This document shows, piece after piece, positions 15,870-25,352 of a stretch of 55,013 bases of DNA. The stretch comes from Syntrophomonadaceae bacterium (GTDB lineage Bacteria > Bacillota > Syntrophomonadia > Syntrophomonadales > Syntrophomonadaceae), in NCBI GenBank assembly GCA_012729835.1, contig JAAYCK010000097.1, positions 1 through 55,013 of the forward strand, written 5' to 3'. Position numbers and translations under genes: made by a program. The notes below the pieces were generated by a model. It was not told the origin of the DNA, did not search any database, and saw only the letters and a program-made list of their open reading frames with translations. Each line of letters begins with the position of its first letter. Within the stretch, counting starts at the first letter, position 1.

Positions 15870-17337
15870 TTTGAACCAGGTGTGGCTATATGATGCTGTT
15901 CATGAATTGGTGCGCATGGCTTTTCCCGGGGATGACTTAACCCGTCAGGAGGGTAGCCAATATGACAAGAAGGTGTCAATCTATTGTGAATGGTCAGGTG
16001 GAACGGCCCGGGTGGAAATCCAAGTAATTTCGAAACGGGGCACTTCACAGGCCGCCAGGGATTTTGATGTTAATGGTTCCGAAGCGGAAAGATTAAGGCA
16101 AACCAAGCAATGGGTGCGTCATCTCTGCTATGAGATCCTTTGCGACCATGCAGCTAGAGATATCAATAGCTATGGCATTCTGACCGGGATGCGCCCGGTT
16201 AAACTGGTACAGCGTATGCTGGACCAGGGCATTGATTACGGTGAGGTAGTCCAGGCTCTGCAAAGGGATCATTTGATGCAGGGGCAGAAAGCAGGATTGC
16301 TGCTGGAGGTGGCTCAAAACAACCGCCCCTTTTTACCGAAGCCGCAAACCAGCAACCGGGCTATTGGGCTCTATATCGGCATACCGTTTTGTCCCAGCCG
16401 CTGCATCTATTGCAGCTTTCCCGGAGCTGTCCTGAGTGGGCGGCCGGGTCAGATGGATGAATTTCTAACAGCTCTGGAATACGAGATTAAAACCGTTGGA
16501 ACCAGCCTGAAAGAATTGGGATATCGAGTAGAAAGTATTTACCTCGGCGGAGGCACCCCTGCGGTGCTCTCTGTGGATCAAAGCGAAAGACTGTTTGGAT
16601 TGCTGAACCAGCAGTATATTTCGGCGGACACGGCAGAGATCACCGTAGAGGCGGGCAGACCGGACGCGCTCAGTCGCGATAAACTCCAGGTTTATTATAG
16701 AAATGGAGTCGATCGGATCTGCATTAATCCTCAGTCAATGAATGATTCCACCCTGCAAAGAATCGGGCGGAATCACGATCGGGAAGGAGTGGTGCGAGCG
16801 GTAGATTGGGTGAGGGATAGTGGTATAAAACAAATTAATATGGACTTAATAGTTGGATTACCCGGAGAGGGGATCCGGGAGAACACACACACAGCAGAAG
16901 AAATCTTAAAATTGAATCCAGAGAATATTACTGTACACACCCTGGCATTGAAAAGGGGTTCATCGCTGTTTAATTCACACGATGCGCTGACAGCAGTGGC
17001 CAGGGTGGAAGAGGTAGAGCAAGGGGTGGAGCTATTTGCCGGTATCTTACGCGGTTCAGGCTATCAGCCCTATTACCTCTATCGTCAGAAGTATATGCAG
17101 GCCAGTATGGAGAACATTGGTTACGCGCTTCCTGGTAATTACTGTTTGTACAATATACAGATGATCGAGGAAAGGCAGACCATACTGGGCCTGGGAGGAG
17201 GAGGTGCCAGCAAATTCGTCGATCCGTGGGATTGGAAGCTTACCTCGCTATATAATCCACGCGATCCGAATAGTTATTGCCGGACGGTTGAAATTCTGAC
17301 CCGGCGCAAAGTTGACAAGCTAAGGGCCTTAAATTAG
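15856..17337 (+). CDS. hemZ: HemZ-type coproporphyrinogen III oxidase-like radical SAM protein
   Basis: A radical SAM enzyme of the HemN/HemZ family; in Bacillus, HemZ is linked to oxygen-independent heme synthesis. 493 residues. An N-terminal region of about 160 residues is followed by the radical SAM core, with IPFCPSRCIYCSF (Cys-x3-Cys-x2-Cys) near residue 175. Then come YLGGGTPAVLS, NPQSMNDSTLQRIGR, and INMDLIVGLPGE. The start is TTG 15856 inside pheA, with GGGGGCGACAAGG upstream; TTG 15871 is an alternative. It lies in the T-box operon by overlap, although its function is unrelated to Phe synthesis. Confidence 0.85.
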   Translation: MIFLDLNQVWLYDAVHELVRMAFPGDDLTRQEGSQYDKKVSIYCEWSGGTARVEIQVISKRGTSQAARDFDVNGSEAERLRQTKQWVRHLCYEILCDHAARDINSYGILTGMRPVKLVQRMLDQGIDYGEVVQALQRDHLMQGQKAGLLLEVAQNNRPFLPKPQTSNRAIGLYIGIPFCPSRCIYCSFPGAVLSGRPGQMDEFLTALEYEIKTVGTSLKELGYRVESIYLGGGTPAVLSVDQSERLFGLLNQQYISADTAEITVEAGRPDALSRDKLQVYYRNGVDRICINPQSMNDSTLQRIGRNHDREGVVRAVDWVRDSGIKQINMDLIVGLPGEGIRENTHTAEEILKLNPENITVHTLALKRGSSLFNSHDALTAVARVEEVEQGVELFAGILRGSGYQPYYLYRQKYMQASMENIGYALPGNYCLYNIQMIEERQTILGLGGGGASKFVDPWDWKLTSLYNPRDPNSYCRTVEILTRRKVDKLRALN

Positions 17338-17394
17338 AATTATCAGGGAATAAAACGTGAAGGTCAGGGTGTTTGATCCTCACTGGAGGTTTAT

Positions 17395-18657
17395 ATGGAG
17401 ACCAAGGCTCCCCGGGGTACATATGACATATTACCGCCCGATTCGGCTGCCTGGCACTACCTGGAGGGTGTGCTGCGCAGCACTGCCGAGCTTTATGGTT
17501 ACCAGGAGATCCGCACCCCCATGTTTGAACACACTGAATTGTTTGAACGAGGAGTAGGTACCAGCACTGACGTTGTCAGTAAGGAAATGTATACCTTTTT
17601 CGATCGCTCCAAGCGTAGCCTGACTCTTCGGCCGGAGAACACTGCTTCCTGCGCCAGGGCTTTTATCGAACATCGCGTTTATAGCGGCATGTTGCCAGTC
17701 AAATGGTACTATATCGGACCTATGTTCCGTTATGACCGTCCCCAGACCGGGCGCTTCAGACAGTTCAATCAATTTGGCGTAGAGGTATTTGGCAGTCGGA
17801 GCCCTTATCTGGATGCTGAAGTTATAATATTATTGGTTGACATCTTAAGCAACCTGGGGTTAATGGAGTATGAACTTCATTTGAATTCGGTAGGTTGCCC
17901 GAAATGCCGAGAAGTCTACCGTGAAAAGCTTATTGAGCATATCACTCCAGTAAAAGATTCGCTCTGTGAAGACTGCAATCAGCGTTATCTGATAAATCCA
18001 CTGCGGGTGTTAGATTGCAAGCAAGCGTCATGTCACCAGGTAATTGAAGGGTATCCGACCCTGGCAGCTAATCTGTGCGACAGCTGTCAGCAGCATTACA
18101 GTCAGGTCCAGTCTATTCTTGAGAGTAATGGCGTTGACTTCACCCATGATGATAATCTGGTGCGTGGTCTGGATTACTACACCAATACCGCTTTTGAGAT
18201 CCATATACCAGGTATCGGTGCCCAGAGCGCGGTAGGTGGCGGCGGGCGCTATGACGGACTGGTGGAGGAGTGCGGGGGACCGGCGACCCCTGGAGTGGGT
18301 TTTGCCATGGGATTGGAACGCCTGCTGCTGGCTCTTAACCTGCTTAACTTGCAGCAGACTGGCAAAAACGGCCTGGATGTCTTTGTTATTACCGCCGGTG
18401 ACCAGTTTGAAGAGCTCTCCTTTCAAGTGGTGCAAGAACTAAGAACTGCCGGGATAAAGGCGGCTAAGGATCATAATGGGCGCGCTCTTAAGGCTCAGAT
18501 GAAGTATGCGGACCGCCTGGGAGCTGCTCTGGCAATTATCATAGGCGAGGATGAAGTGAAAAGTGGGCAGCTTACTCTAAGAAATATGGGGACCGGTGAG
18601 CAGCAGAGCTTGGCTGCAGTAGATGCCATAGATCGGATCAAGGAAATGCTGGTATAG
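17395..18657 (+). CDS. hisS: Histidyl-tRNA synthetase
   Basis: Class II synthetase charging tRNA-His. 420 residues. APRGTYDILPPD at the start, motif 2 (MFRYDRPQTGRFRQFNQFG, near 110), a Cys-rich insertion, RGLDYYTNTAFEI (His-specific motif), motif 3 (GVGFAMGLERLL) and a C-terminal anticodon-binding domain are all present. The start is ATG with CTGGAGG upstream. It is 23 bases before aspS, and the hisS-aspS pair is common in Firmicutes. Confidence 0.96.
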   Translation: METKAPRGTYDILPPDSAAWHYLEGVLRSTAELYGYQEIRTPMFEHTELFERGVGTSTDVVSKEMYTFFDRSKRSLTLRPENTASCARAFIEHRVYSGMLPVKWYYIGPMFRYDRPQTGRFRQFNQFGVEVFGSRSPYLDAEVIILLVDILSNLGLMEYELHLNSVGCPKCREVYREKLIEHITPVKDSLCEDCNQRYLINPLRVLDCKQASCHQVIEGYPTLAANLCDSCQQHYSQVQSILESNGVDFTHDDNLVRGLDYYTNTAFEIHIPGIGAQSAVGGGGRYDGLVEECGGPATPGVGFAMGLERLLLALNLLNLQQTGKNGLDVFVITAGDQFEELSFQVVQELRTAGIKAAKDHNGRALKAQMKYADRLGAALAIIIGEDEVKSGQLTLRNMGTGEQQSLAAVDAIDRIKEMLV

Positions 18658-18680
18658 TTTAGTAGGAGGAACGGTTTAAC

Positions 18681-20441
18681 ATGAAAAGAACCTGCATGGC
18701 AACTAGCCTGACTACAGCAGATGTCGGAGCAACAGTAGTACTCAACGGTTGGGTAGACACCAGACGTGATCATGGTGGCCTCATATTTATTGACCTGCGC
18801 GATCGTTCTGGTATCATTCAGGTGGTATTGAGTCCGGATACTGCTAAAGACGCCTTTAAACTGGCTGAACAGGTGCGCAGCGAGTATGTCGTGGCAGTTC
18901 GCGGTGAGGTGCGGTTGCGGCCAGCCGAGACGGAAAATCCCAATCTTGAGACTGGAAAGATCGAAGTATATGCCGAACAGATGGAGGTTCTGAATTCTTC
19001 CAAGACGCCACCCTTCTACATTGAAGACAATATCGATGTTGATGAGACCCTGCGGCTTAAATATCGTTATCTGGACCTGCGTCGCCCAGAAATGCAGAAA
19101 AACCTGATGTTCAGGCATCGTATAATCAAAAGCATGCGGGATTGCCTTGATGAACAGGGCTTTATTGAGATAGAGACTCCTATTCTCACCAGCAGTACTC
19201 CGGAAGGGGCACGTGACTATCTGGTACCTAGCCGGGTGCATCCAGGAGAGTTCTTTGCCCTGCCTCAGTCCCCACAGCTTTTCAAGCAACTGCTCATGGT
19301 GGCAGGTATGGAGAAGTATTTTCAAATTGCCCGCTGTTTTAGGGACGAGGACCTCCGGGCCGATCGCCAGCCTGAGTTTACCCAGCTGGATATGGAGATG
19401 TCCTTTATTGATGAGGATGACATCATAACCCTGGTAGAGAATATGGTCAGAAGGGTCATTTTAGAGGCCACTGGTCGGGAGATACCGGGTCCTTTCCCCC
19501 GGCTTTCCTATGACGAGGCTATGAGTAGATATGGCAGCGATAAGCCTGATCTGCGTTTTGATCTGCCGATAGTTGACCTGACTGAGCAGTTAAGAGGAGT
19601 CGAGTTCAAGGTCTTTGCCAGTGCCATTGAGGGTGGAGGAGTAGTCAGAGCCATCAACGCAAAAGGCTGCGCATCCTTTCCTCGTCGCGAGATCGATGAT
19701 CTTGGCAAACTGGCGGTAGAGTTCGGAGCCAAAGGCATGGCTTGGATCGTGGTGGCGGAAGACGAATTGAAGTCACCCATAACCAAGTTCCTGACCGAGG
19801 AGCAGGTAGCAGGAATACTAAAGCAGCTGGAAGCTCAACCGGGTGACCTACTCATCTTTGGTGCAGACCAGACCAAGATAGTGGAACGGGTATTGGGCAT
19901 GTTGCGTCTGGAACTGGCCAAACGGCTCAATCTGGTGGAAAAAGATCACTTAGCTTTCACCTGGGTGGTAGACTTTCCTTTGCTTGAGTACGATGATGAG
20001 GAAAAACGTTGGGTGGCTATGCACCATCCATTCACCTCCGCCAGGGAGGAAGATCTGGCCGTCATGGAGCAAGAACCGGGAGCAGTCAAAGCCCGGGCCT
20101 ACGATCTGGTACTCAACGGGACCGAGATAGGCGGAGGAAGTATCAGGATACATCGCAAAGAAATTCAGGAGAGGATGTTTGGTCTGCTTGGGCATACACC
20201 TGAGGATGCTCGTGAAAAATTTGGCTTCATGCTGGATGCCTTTGAATATGGAACTCCGCCCCATGGTGGTTTTGCTTTTGGAATAGACCGCATGGTTATG
20301 ATTTTGGCTGGACGCAACAGCATCCGGGATGTGATCGCTTTCCCCAAGACCCAGAGCGCATCATGCCTGCTGATGTCTGCACCATCAGAAGTAAGCCCTA
20401 AACAGCTCCGGGAGTTGGCTATAAAGATTCGAGAGAAATAG
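18681..20441 (+). CDS. aspS: Aspartyl-tRNA synthetase
   Basis: Class IIb synthetase. 586 residues. An N-terminal OB-fold anticodon-binding domain (NGWVDTRRDHGGLIFIDLRD) is followed by motif 2 (RCFRDEDLRADRQPEFTQLD, near 215), the bacterial GAD insertion domain, and motif 3 (GFAFGIDRMVMIL near 540). The start is ATG behind TAGGAGGA. The bacterial-type length and insertion are complete. Discriminating versus non-discriminating type cannot be decided here. Confidence 0.96.
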   Translation: MKRTCMATSLTTADVGATVVLNGWVDTRRDHGGLIFIDLRDRSGIIQVVLSPDTAKDAFKLAEQVRSEYVVAVRGEVRLRPAETENPNLETGKIEVYAEQMEVLNSSKTPPFYIEDNIDVDETLRLKYRYLDLRRPEMQKNLMFRHRIIKSMRDCLDEQGFIEIETPILTSSTPEGARDYLVPSRVHPGEFFALPQSPQLFKQLLMVAGMEKYFQIARCFRDEDLRADRQPEFTQLDMEMSFIDEDDIITLVENMVRRVILEATGREIPGPFPRLSYDEAMSRYGSDKPDLRFDLPIVDLTEQLRGVEFKVFASAIEGGGVVRAINAKGCASFPRREIDDLGKLAVEFGAKGMAWIVVAEDELKSPITKFLTEEQVAGILKQLEAQPGDLLIFGADQTKIVERVLGMLRLELAKRLNLVEKDHLAFTWVVDFPLLEYDDEEKRWVAMHHPFTSAREEDLAVMEQEPGAVKARAYDLVLNGTEIGGGSIRIHRKEIQERMFGLLGHTPEDAREKFGFMLDAFEYGTPPHGGFAFGIDRMVMILAGRNSIRDVIAFPKTQSASCLLMSAPSEVSPKQLRELAIKIREK

Positions 20442-20475
20442 CCAGAAGAATGGAAGAATTTACGTATTGTGTTTC

Positions 20476-20504
20476 TTGCAGTAGTTTCAGCTCTGTGCTA
20501 TCAT
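20476..20504 (+). promoter_or_regulatory. Promoter of the 6S-like RNA
   Basis: TTGCAG (20476-20481), 17 bases, TATCAT (20499-20504) is a good sigma-A promoter just after aspS. Transcription would start near 20511, matching the 5' side of the structured RNA that follows. Confidence 0.6.
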
Positions 20505-20510
20505 TGTGGC

Positions 20511-20716
20511 AAGGCTAAGGCTTCTTTTCATGAAAGAACCCCCTGCTGTGTGCGTGTTAGGTCGTTCAGTTTTTGCCAACACTCGGATTAAGGGAGCTTT
20601 GACTCTGGTATGAGGCATGTAGGCCCATTCACTGGGACACATTAATCATACAGGCGGGCACCCACCTGCTTAGCAGGTCTAAACCAGCGGCTACACGGCA
20701 ACAGTGGGGTTTTTTT
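20511..20716 (+). ncRNA. ssrS: Probable 6S RNA (RNA polymerase regulator)
   Basis: A roughly 200-base transcript between a sigma-A promoter and a T-run (20710-20716). The ends pair: CCCCCTGCTGTGTGCGTGT (from 20539) against ACACGGCAACAGTGGGG (ending 20709). The centre is open, with GGGCACCCACCTGCTTAGCAGGT on the 3' arm, a block I associate with Firmicute 6S RNA. A 6S gene beside aspS is also known in Bacillus subtilis. The precise ends are estimated; processing may start the mature RNA nearer 20535. No covariance search could be run. Confidence 0.7.
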
Positions 20717-20846
20717 GTGCCGGAACGTGGTCGTCATCCCCATCATTTTAGCTTATCTTATACCACATTGAGTCTATTAACACTACCCACTTATATCAAT
20801 CCCAATGGATACCATTTTGTCATATATTAATTTTTAAAATTGCTTC

Positions 20847-20876
20847 TTGTCAGTATGTTATTAAACTGGATAATAA
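20847..20876 (+). promoter_or_regulatory. Putative promoter of the ligase/ACT operon
   Basis: TTGTCA (20847-20852), 18 bases, TAATAA (20871-20876), about 55 bases before the ligase start. The stretch 20717-20846 has no other recognisable element. Confidence 0.5.
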
Positions 20877-20931
20877 GTTTTTGCAATTTTTTGAACCATT
20901 TGCAGGAAAAATACTTGAGGAGGTAGAATAA

Positions 20932-22233
20932 ATGAATTATTGGGATCGAGAAAAAGAGCTCATGCCCAGGGAAGAACTGGAGAAGCTGCAATTAAGAAGA
21001 CTCAAAGAAACTGTAAACAGGGTTTATACTTTTGTCCCATCTTATAGAGCAAAAATGGATGAGCTTGGGGTAAAACCTCAGGATATTAACTGCCTGGCGG
21101 ATCTCAAATATTTGCCCTTTCTTACTAAAAAGGATTTCCGCGATAATTATCCCTTTGGCTTATTGGCCGTGCCGATGAGGGATGTAGTGAGAATTCAATC
21201 CTCTTCTGGCACAACCGGTAAACCAACAGTGGCCTTATATACAAAGAATGATATTGATAATTGGGCTGAAATGATAGCTCGGGCTATGACCAGCGCAGGC
21301 GCTACACGTGATTCAGTGATTCAGGTTACCTGGGGGTACGGGCTTTTCACTGGTGGACTAGGAGGCCACTATGGTGCTGAAAAATTGGGTGCTGCAGTTC
21401 TCCCGGCTTCAGGTGGAAATACCAAACGTCAGGTGACATTGATGCATGATTATGGTGTGACTATGTTGGGTTGCACACCTTCCTATGCCCTGGTTATTTA
21501 TGAAGAACTTATGAAATTGGGAATGGACCGATCGGAATTCAAACTCAAATCAGGGATCTTTGGAGCCGAACCATGGTCCGAAAACATGCGCAAAGAGATT
21601 GAGAGCAAGTGGGAAATCGATGCCTACGATATCTATGGTATGACTGAGTTGGTTGGCCCGGGTGTAGCAGTAGATTGTGCTTATAAAAATGGGCTGCATT
21701 TGGCCGAAGACCATTTTATAGCTGAAATAATTGATCCTGATACCGGTGAAGTACTTCCTGAAGGTAGCCATGGAGAACTGGTAATAACGTCATTAACCAA
21801 AGAGGCCTATCCGGTCATTCGTTACCGTACCAGGGATTTGACTCGTATCAACCGTGAACAGTGTGACTGCGGAAGGACTCACGCACGAATTGAAAAAATC
21901 CTGGGGCGCTCGGACGATATGCTTATTATTCGCGGGGTCAATGTATTTCCTTCTATGGTAGAAAGTATTTTATTACAGATACCGGGGATAGAGCCAGTAT
22001 ATCAGCTGATCGTAGAACGCAGAAATAATTTGGATCGTCTCGAGGTTCAGGTCGAGGTTTCGGAAAATGTATTTAGCGACGAAGTGAAACGCTTGGAGGA
22101 ACTGGAGGGCACCATAACCCGGGAACTGAACAGCGGCTTGGGGATAGCTGTAAAAGTCCGCCTGGTAGAACCTTCCTCCATTGAACGAAGTGAAGGTAAG
22201 GCCAAGCGTATAATTGATAAGAGGAATATATAA
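20932..22233 (+). CDS. paaK: Phenylacetate-CoA ligase family protein (PaaK-like)
   Basis: An AMP-forming acyl-CoA synthetase of the PaaK family. 433 residues. It starts MNYWDREKELMPREEL, a typical PaaK N-terminus. The ATP-binding loop is SSSGTTGKPTVALYT (near residue 92), followed by GIFGAEPWSENMR, YDIYGMTELVGPG, RTRDLTRI and the C-terminal VNVFPSMVE region. The start is ATG behind GAGGAGG. It is coupled to an ACT-domain gene 13 bases downstream, a pair often seen in anaerobes that ferment or activate aryl acids. The real substrate (phenylacetate or another aryl acid) is not certain. Confidence 0.87.
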   Translation: MNYWDREKELMPREELEKLQLRRLKETVNRVYTFVPSYRAKMDELGVKPQDINCLADLKYLPFLTKKDFRDNYPFGLLAVPMRDVVRIQSSSGTTGKPTVALYTKNDIDNWAEMIARAMTSAGATRDSVIQVTWGYGLFTGGLGGHYGAEKLGAAVLPASGGNTKRQVTLMHDYGVTMLGCTPSYALVIYEELMKLGMDRSEFKLKSGIFGAEPWSENMRKEIESKWEIDAYDIYGMTELVGPGVAVDCAYKNGLHLAEDHFIAEIIDPDTGEVLPEGSHGELVITSLTKEAYPVIRYRTRDLTRINREQCDCGRTHARIEKILGRSDDMLIIRGVNVFPSMVESILLQIPGIEPVYQLIVERRNNLDRLEVQVEVSENVFSDEVKRLEELEGTITRELNSGLGIAVKVRLVEPSSIERSEGKAKRIIDKRNI

Positions 22234-22246
22234 AGGAGGGTTAACA

Positions 22247-22675
22247 ATGGCTAAACAGATTTCGATATTTCTAGAAAACAAAGCCGGACGTCTGGCCCAT
22301 GTTACCAGAGTATTGGGTGATGCCGGCATCAATATCCGAGCCCTGTCAATTGCTGATACATCTGATTTTGGAATTCTGCGGGTTATTGTTAATGATCCGG
22401 ATAAAGCCTACCGCATTCTGCGGGAGGCCGAGTTTACTGTAAGTGAAACTGAGGTCATCGCCGTCCAGGTCCCCGATTCTCCGGGTGGCCTGGCCAGTAT
22501 CCTGGAACAGATGTCCGAAGAGAATCTTAATATTGAATATCTTTATGCCTTTATTGGTTCATCCGGCAGTGACGCTCTGGTGATCTTTAAGGTAGAGGAT
22601 ATTGAGAAGGCTCGCGACAGTTTTAAAGAAAGGGGTATCAAATTCCTCGAGGAACAAGACTTATACAGGTTGTAA
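22247..22675 (+). CDS. Tandem ACT-domain protein
   Basis: 142 residues made of two ACT domains: one starts at residue 4 (ISIFLENKAGRLAHVTRVLG), the second near residue 72 (VQVPDSPGGLASILEQMSE). Such proteins bind small ligands, often amino acids, and are commonly encoded next to PaaK-type ligases. The start is ATG 22247 with AAAGGAGGG in front. It is probably a regulatory partner of the ligase, by context only. Confidence 0.8.
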   Translation: MAKQISIFLENKAGRLAHVTRVLGDAGINIRALSIADTSDFGILRVIVNDPDKAYRILREAEFTVSETEVIAVQVPDSPGGLASILEQMSEENLNIEYLYAFIGSSGSDALVIFKVEDIEKARDSFKERGIKFLEEQDLYRL

Positions 22676-22861
22676 TGTAGCTTTAAGCTTAAGTCATGTA
22701 ATATGCATTTTTTCATATTATTAATATAGTGAATACCATTAGTATCTCTTACCTATGAACACAATTTTTCCCAATGATTTTCAGTTTATCTATCACTTCA
22801 GCATTAGATGTGGCCTTTTCGTAGCAATGTTCGAAAAATTTTGACAGAAGGAGGTGAATCT

Positions 22862-23356
22862 ATGAAAAAAGCTATTGGTCTAGGACTGCTGGTAGCAGTG
22901 TTTTTCGCTGTCTTTGTACTCTGCCAGGATATGATAGGGGCAAAAGCCTTCTACATGGCAGCGATTTCTATGGCTATGTTTGCAGTTATCGGACCCTTTG
23001 GGGATTATTTTAAAACTGCACTGGCATTATTGATTGGGGTGGTTGTTGCCTTTGCCGGCATAGTGGTGCTCGCGCTGAAGATGCCGCTGCCACCTGACAA
23101 TCTGGTTTATGTAGCAATAGTCTGTGGTATTTCGTTGTTCCTGCTGGTACTCGTATCAACTGTTGGCATGAGGATAGATGCGATGTTCCTGGGGTGGGCT
23201 TCCGGTTTCGCAGCTGTCTACAGCACCTATCTGGCGAATGCTTCTGGCCTGTCGGCTGTATTGGCACCATCGTTTGTTGGTGTAGTTGTGTCTTTGTTGG
23301 TTGGACTGGTTATGTCCTTGATAGTAGTAAAGATTGCTATGGCAGTAAACCAATAG
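22862..23356 (+). CDS. Small multi-pass membrane protein (DUF1097-like)
   Basis: 164 residues, almost wholly hydrophobic, with about five predicted membrane spans (near 5-20, 28-45, 52-72, 80-100, 135-160). The size and spacing resemble DUF1097/YcdZ-type membrane proteins, but I am not certain. The start is ATG with a near-perfect AGAAGGAGGTGA. It is followed 19 bases later by a secreted protein gene and is probably co-transcribed with it. The function is unknown. The preceding gap (22676-22861) is AT-rich and shows no clear terminator or promoter. Confidence 0.75.
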   Translation: MKKAIGLGLLVAVFFAVFVLCQDMIGAKAFYMAAISMAMFAVIGPFGDYFKTALALLIGVVVAFAGIVVLALKMPLPPDNLVYVAIVCGISLFLLVLVSTVGMRIDAMFLGWASGFAAVYSTYLANASGLSAVLAPSFVGVVVSLLVGLVMSLIVVKIAMAVNQ

Positions 23357-23375
23357 TGAAAGGGGGTATGAGAAT

Positions 23376-25313
23376 TTGCTGAAAAGATCCAGATTTAGAG
23401 CCTATATAGTATGTGTTTTGGCTCTTACTATGCTATTATTACCGGTTTCATTTGCTATGGGACAGGAGACCGGGAGCGGTATTCAGGATGATGAGTTGGT
23501 AGTAACCACTTTGGATAATCAGAGCGGCATCGCCAGTATTCAGGTCCTGGATAACCTGCGTATACCGGCTGGTAGTCCGGCTGAAGTCAAAGATGGCATG
23601 GGCTATAACCTGTCGTCAGTCAGAAACCTTTACAGTTCTGAAGCAGTAGTAAAGAAAACTGGCTATGTAGGGATTCAAGCCGGAGGGAAAACGGCAAAAG
23701 ATTTATATTATTTAGCGGCTCTGGACAAGAAAGAATATGCAAAAGTTAAATACCCGGTAAGTGTCAAGGTTGAATATTATCTGGATGGAGAGAAAATGCC
23801 TGCCGACAAATTAGCCGGTAAGAGCGGTCATCTGAAGATAGTCTGCAATCTGGAGAATCTGACCGGAGAAAAGCGGGTATTAGAGTTCAAGAACTCCCAA
23901 GGCCAGCTTGTACAAAAGGAAACCGAAATTTATACACCTTACGTAGTATCTCTCTCTGGATGGGAATTCAACAACAAAATATTCACCAATATCAAAGCCC
24001 CAGGTGTTGCCGAGGTATCACCAGAGGGTGTTACGGTCAACGTTCAGGGCGTAACCCAGGTCAACTGGACCGTCCCCTTGATTCCGCCCAAGTATCCGGC
24101 AAAACAGTACACCGTACTGGAAGCGGATGCTACCAAGATCGATCTGCCCAGCTGCAAGATCGTGGTTATACCAATCTGTCCAACCACGTCGGAAATCGAT
24201 AATCTGGGTACCTTTGAGGAGAGCTTCAACAAGCTGTACGACGGCTTTGATCAGATTCAAAAGGGTGTTGGTGAAAGAAGTCAGAATGCTACGCTCCTTT
24301 TTGGTCTTGCCAAGATAAAAGATGGCATGGGTACCTTAAGCAGCGGTATGGGGACCCTGGTTGAAAAAATGAAGATGATACGCGATGGCCTATCTAATTC
24401 AGCTTTTGATGCCAGCTCATACAATGCCGCGACTGGCGCTGATGCCAGCGGCAAAACACCGGGTCTGAAGGATGCTGTAGGGCTGCTCAAGGCAGGTGTT
24501 CAAGATCGTGCTCTGCCTGCATATGAAATGCAGAAGATGATTCTGGGTCTGCTGGACACCAGTGTGGGTCATGCCGGTGAAGCAGTAGTGGAACCCTCGG
24601 ATACTACCAGCCTGTACAACGACGTTGCTTATCTGAAGGCTCAGGTGTCTGGACCTCAGAAGCAGATTATTACTGCTAACATCGAACCCAAATTGTCCCG
24701 CCTTTCTTCCAATATCAAGGCTTATCGCGATGGCGGCACCATCGCTACCGGAAGCGGAACCATGCCGTTCCCGGCCAGTGTTAAGGCTTTGGAGGAAGGC
24801 AGCAAGGAGACACTGGCAGCGCTGGATAAGATCGATTCCGGCCTCGGTGTCATGGTGGTTGGTGTTGGTTCGGTAGGCGCCAATGGCCAGCCGATGAAGG
24901 TTATGGTTAATGGATCGCCTGGTACTATAATGTATGCGCTGAGTTACATGAAGGAAAGCATTGACGGTCAGGTTGTACCTGGATTGGATCAGCTTGCTGA
25001 CGGTGCAAGCAAAATCGGGACCGGGGCTGGCGGAGCCAAAGATGCACTGACCACCGGACTGGTTTCTCTGCAGGCCGCAGGTCCCACAGCGACAGCTCTG
25101 GGCGAAAATGCTGCCAAGGCTGACACCTTCCTGGGCAAGCCCGAAGGTGCTACAGGACGTGTGGTATACGTATTCCAAACTCCTGCTGTCGACCAGCAGG
25201 CTGGCGCCATGAAAGTCGGCGCCGGACTCATAGCATTGGCTCTCATTCTCCTGGTAGCCATCGGACGCGCTCCTAAAGAGATGTTCCAGGCACCGGCAGA
25301 AAATCAAGCCTAG
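23376..25313 (+). CDS. Secreted/membrane-anchored protein with YhgE-like Leu/Gly repeats, unknown function
   Basis: 645 residues from a TTG start with GGGGG upstream. A signal peptide (residues 1-31, VLALTMLLLPVSFAMG) and a single C-terminal membrane span (near 615-632, GLIALALILLVAI) suggest an extracellular protein anchored at its C-terminus. Residues 35-270 look beta-rich. Residues 280-600 carry loosely repeated helical segments such as LYDGFDQIQKGVG, KIKDGMGTLSSGMG and LDQLADGASKIGTG, similar in style to the YhgE/Pip family. It sits between a membrane protein and another secreted protein. I do not recognise a function. Confidence 0.75.
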   Translation: MLKRSRFRAYIVCVLALTMLLLPVSFAMGQETGSGIQDDELVVTTLDNQSGIASIQVLDNLRIPAGSPAEVKDGMGYNLSSVRNLYSSEAVVKKTGYVGIQAGGKTAKDLYYLAALDKKEYAKVKYPVSVKVEYYLDGEKMPADKLAGKSGHLKIVCNLENLTGEKRVLEFKNSQGQLVQKETEIYTPYVVSLSGWEFNNKIFTNIKAPGVAEVSPEGVTVNVQGVTQVNWTVPLIPPKYPAKQYTVLEADATKIDLPSCKIVVIPICPTTSEIDNLGTFEESFNKLYDGFDQIQKGVGERSQNATLLFGLAKIKDGMGTLSSGMGTLVEKMKMIRDGLSNSAFDASSYNAATGADASGKTPGLKDAVGLLKAGVQDRALPAYEMQKMILGLLDTSVGHAGEAVVEPSDTTSLYNDVAYLKAQVSGPQKQIITANIEPKLSRLSSNIKAYRDGGTIATGSGTMPFPASVKALEEGSKETLAALDKIDSGLGVMVVGVGSVGANGQPMKVMVNGSPGTIMYALSYMKESIDGQVVPGLDQLADGASKIGTGAGGAKDALTTGLVSLQAAGPTATALGENAAKADTFLGKPEGATGRVVYVFQTPAVDQQAGAMKVGAGLIALALILLVAIGRAPKEMFQAPAENQA

Positions 25314-25352
25314 TAAGAGTATGAATTAAGAAAAGAGGAGGCAAATAACATA

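Noticed and set aside
18495-19325. 276-codon antisense frame across hisS/aspS
   Set aside because: It spans two well-defined genes in antisense and has no supporting signals.
24417-25307. 296-codon antisense frame inside the 645-residue secreted protein gene
   Set aside because: The plus-strand gene has a signal peptide, C-terminal span and operon context. The antisense frame has none of these.
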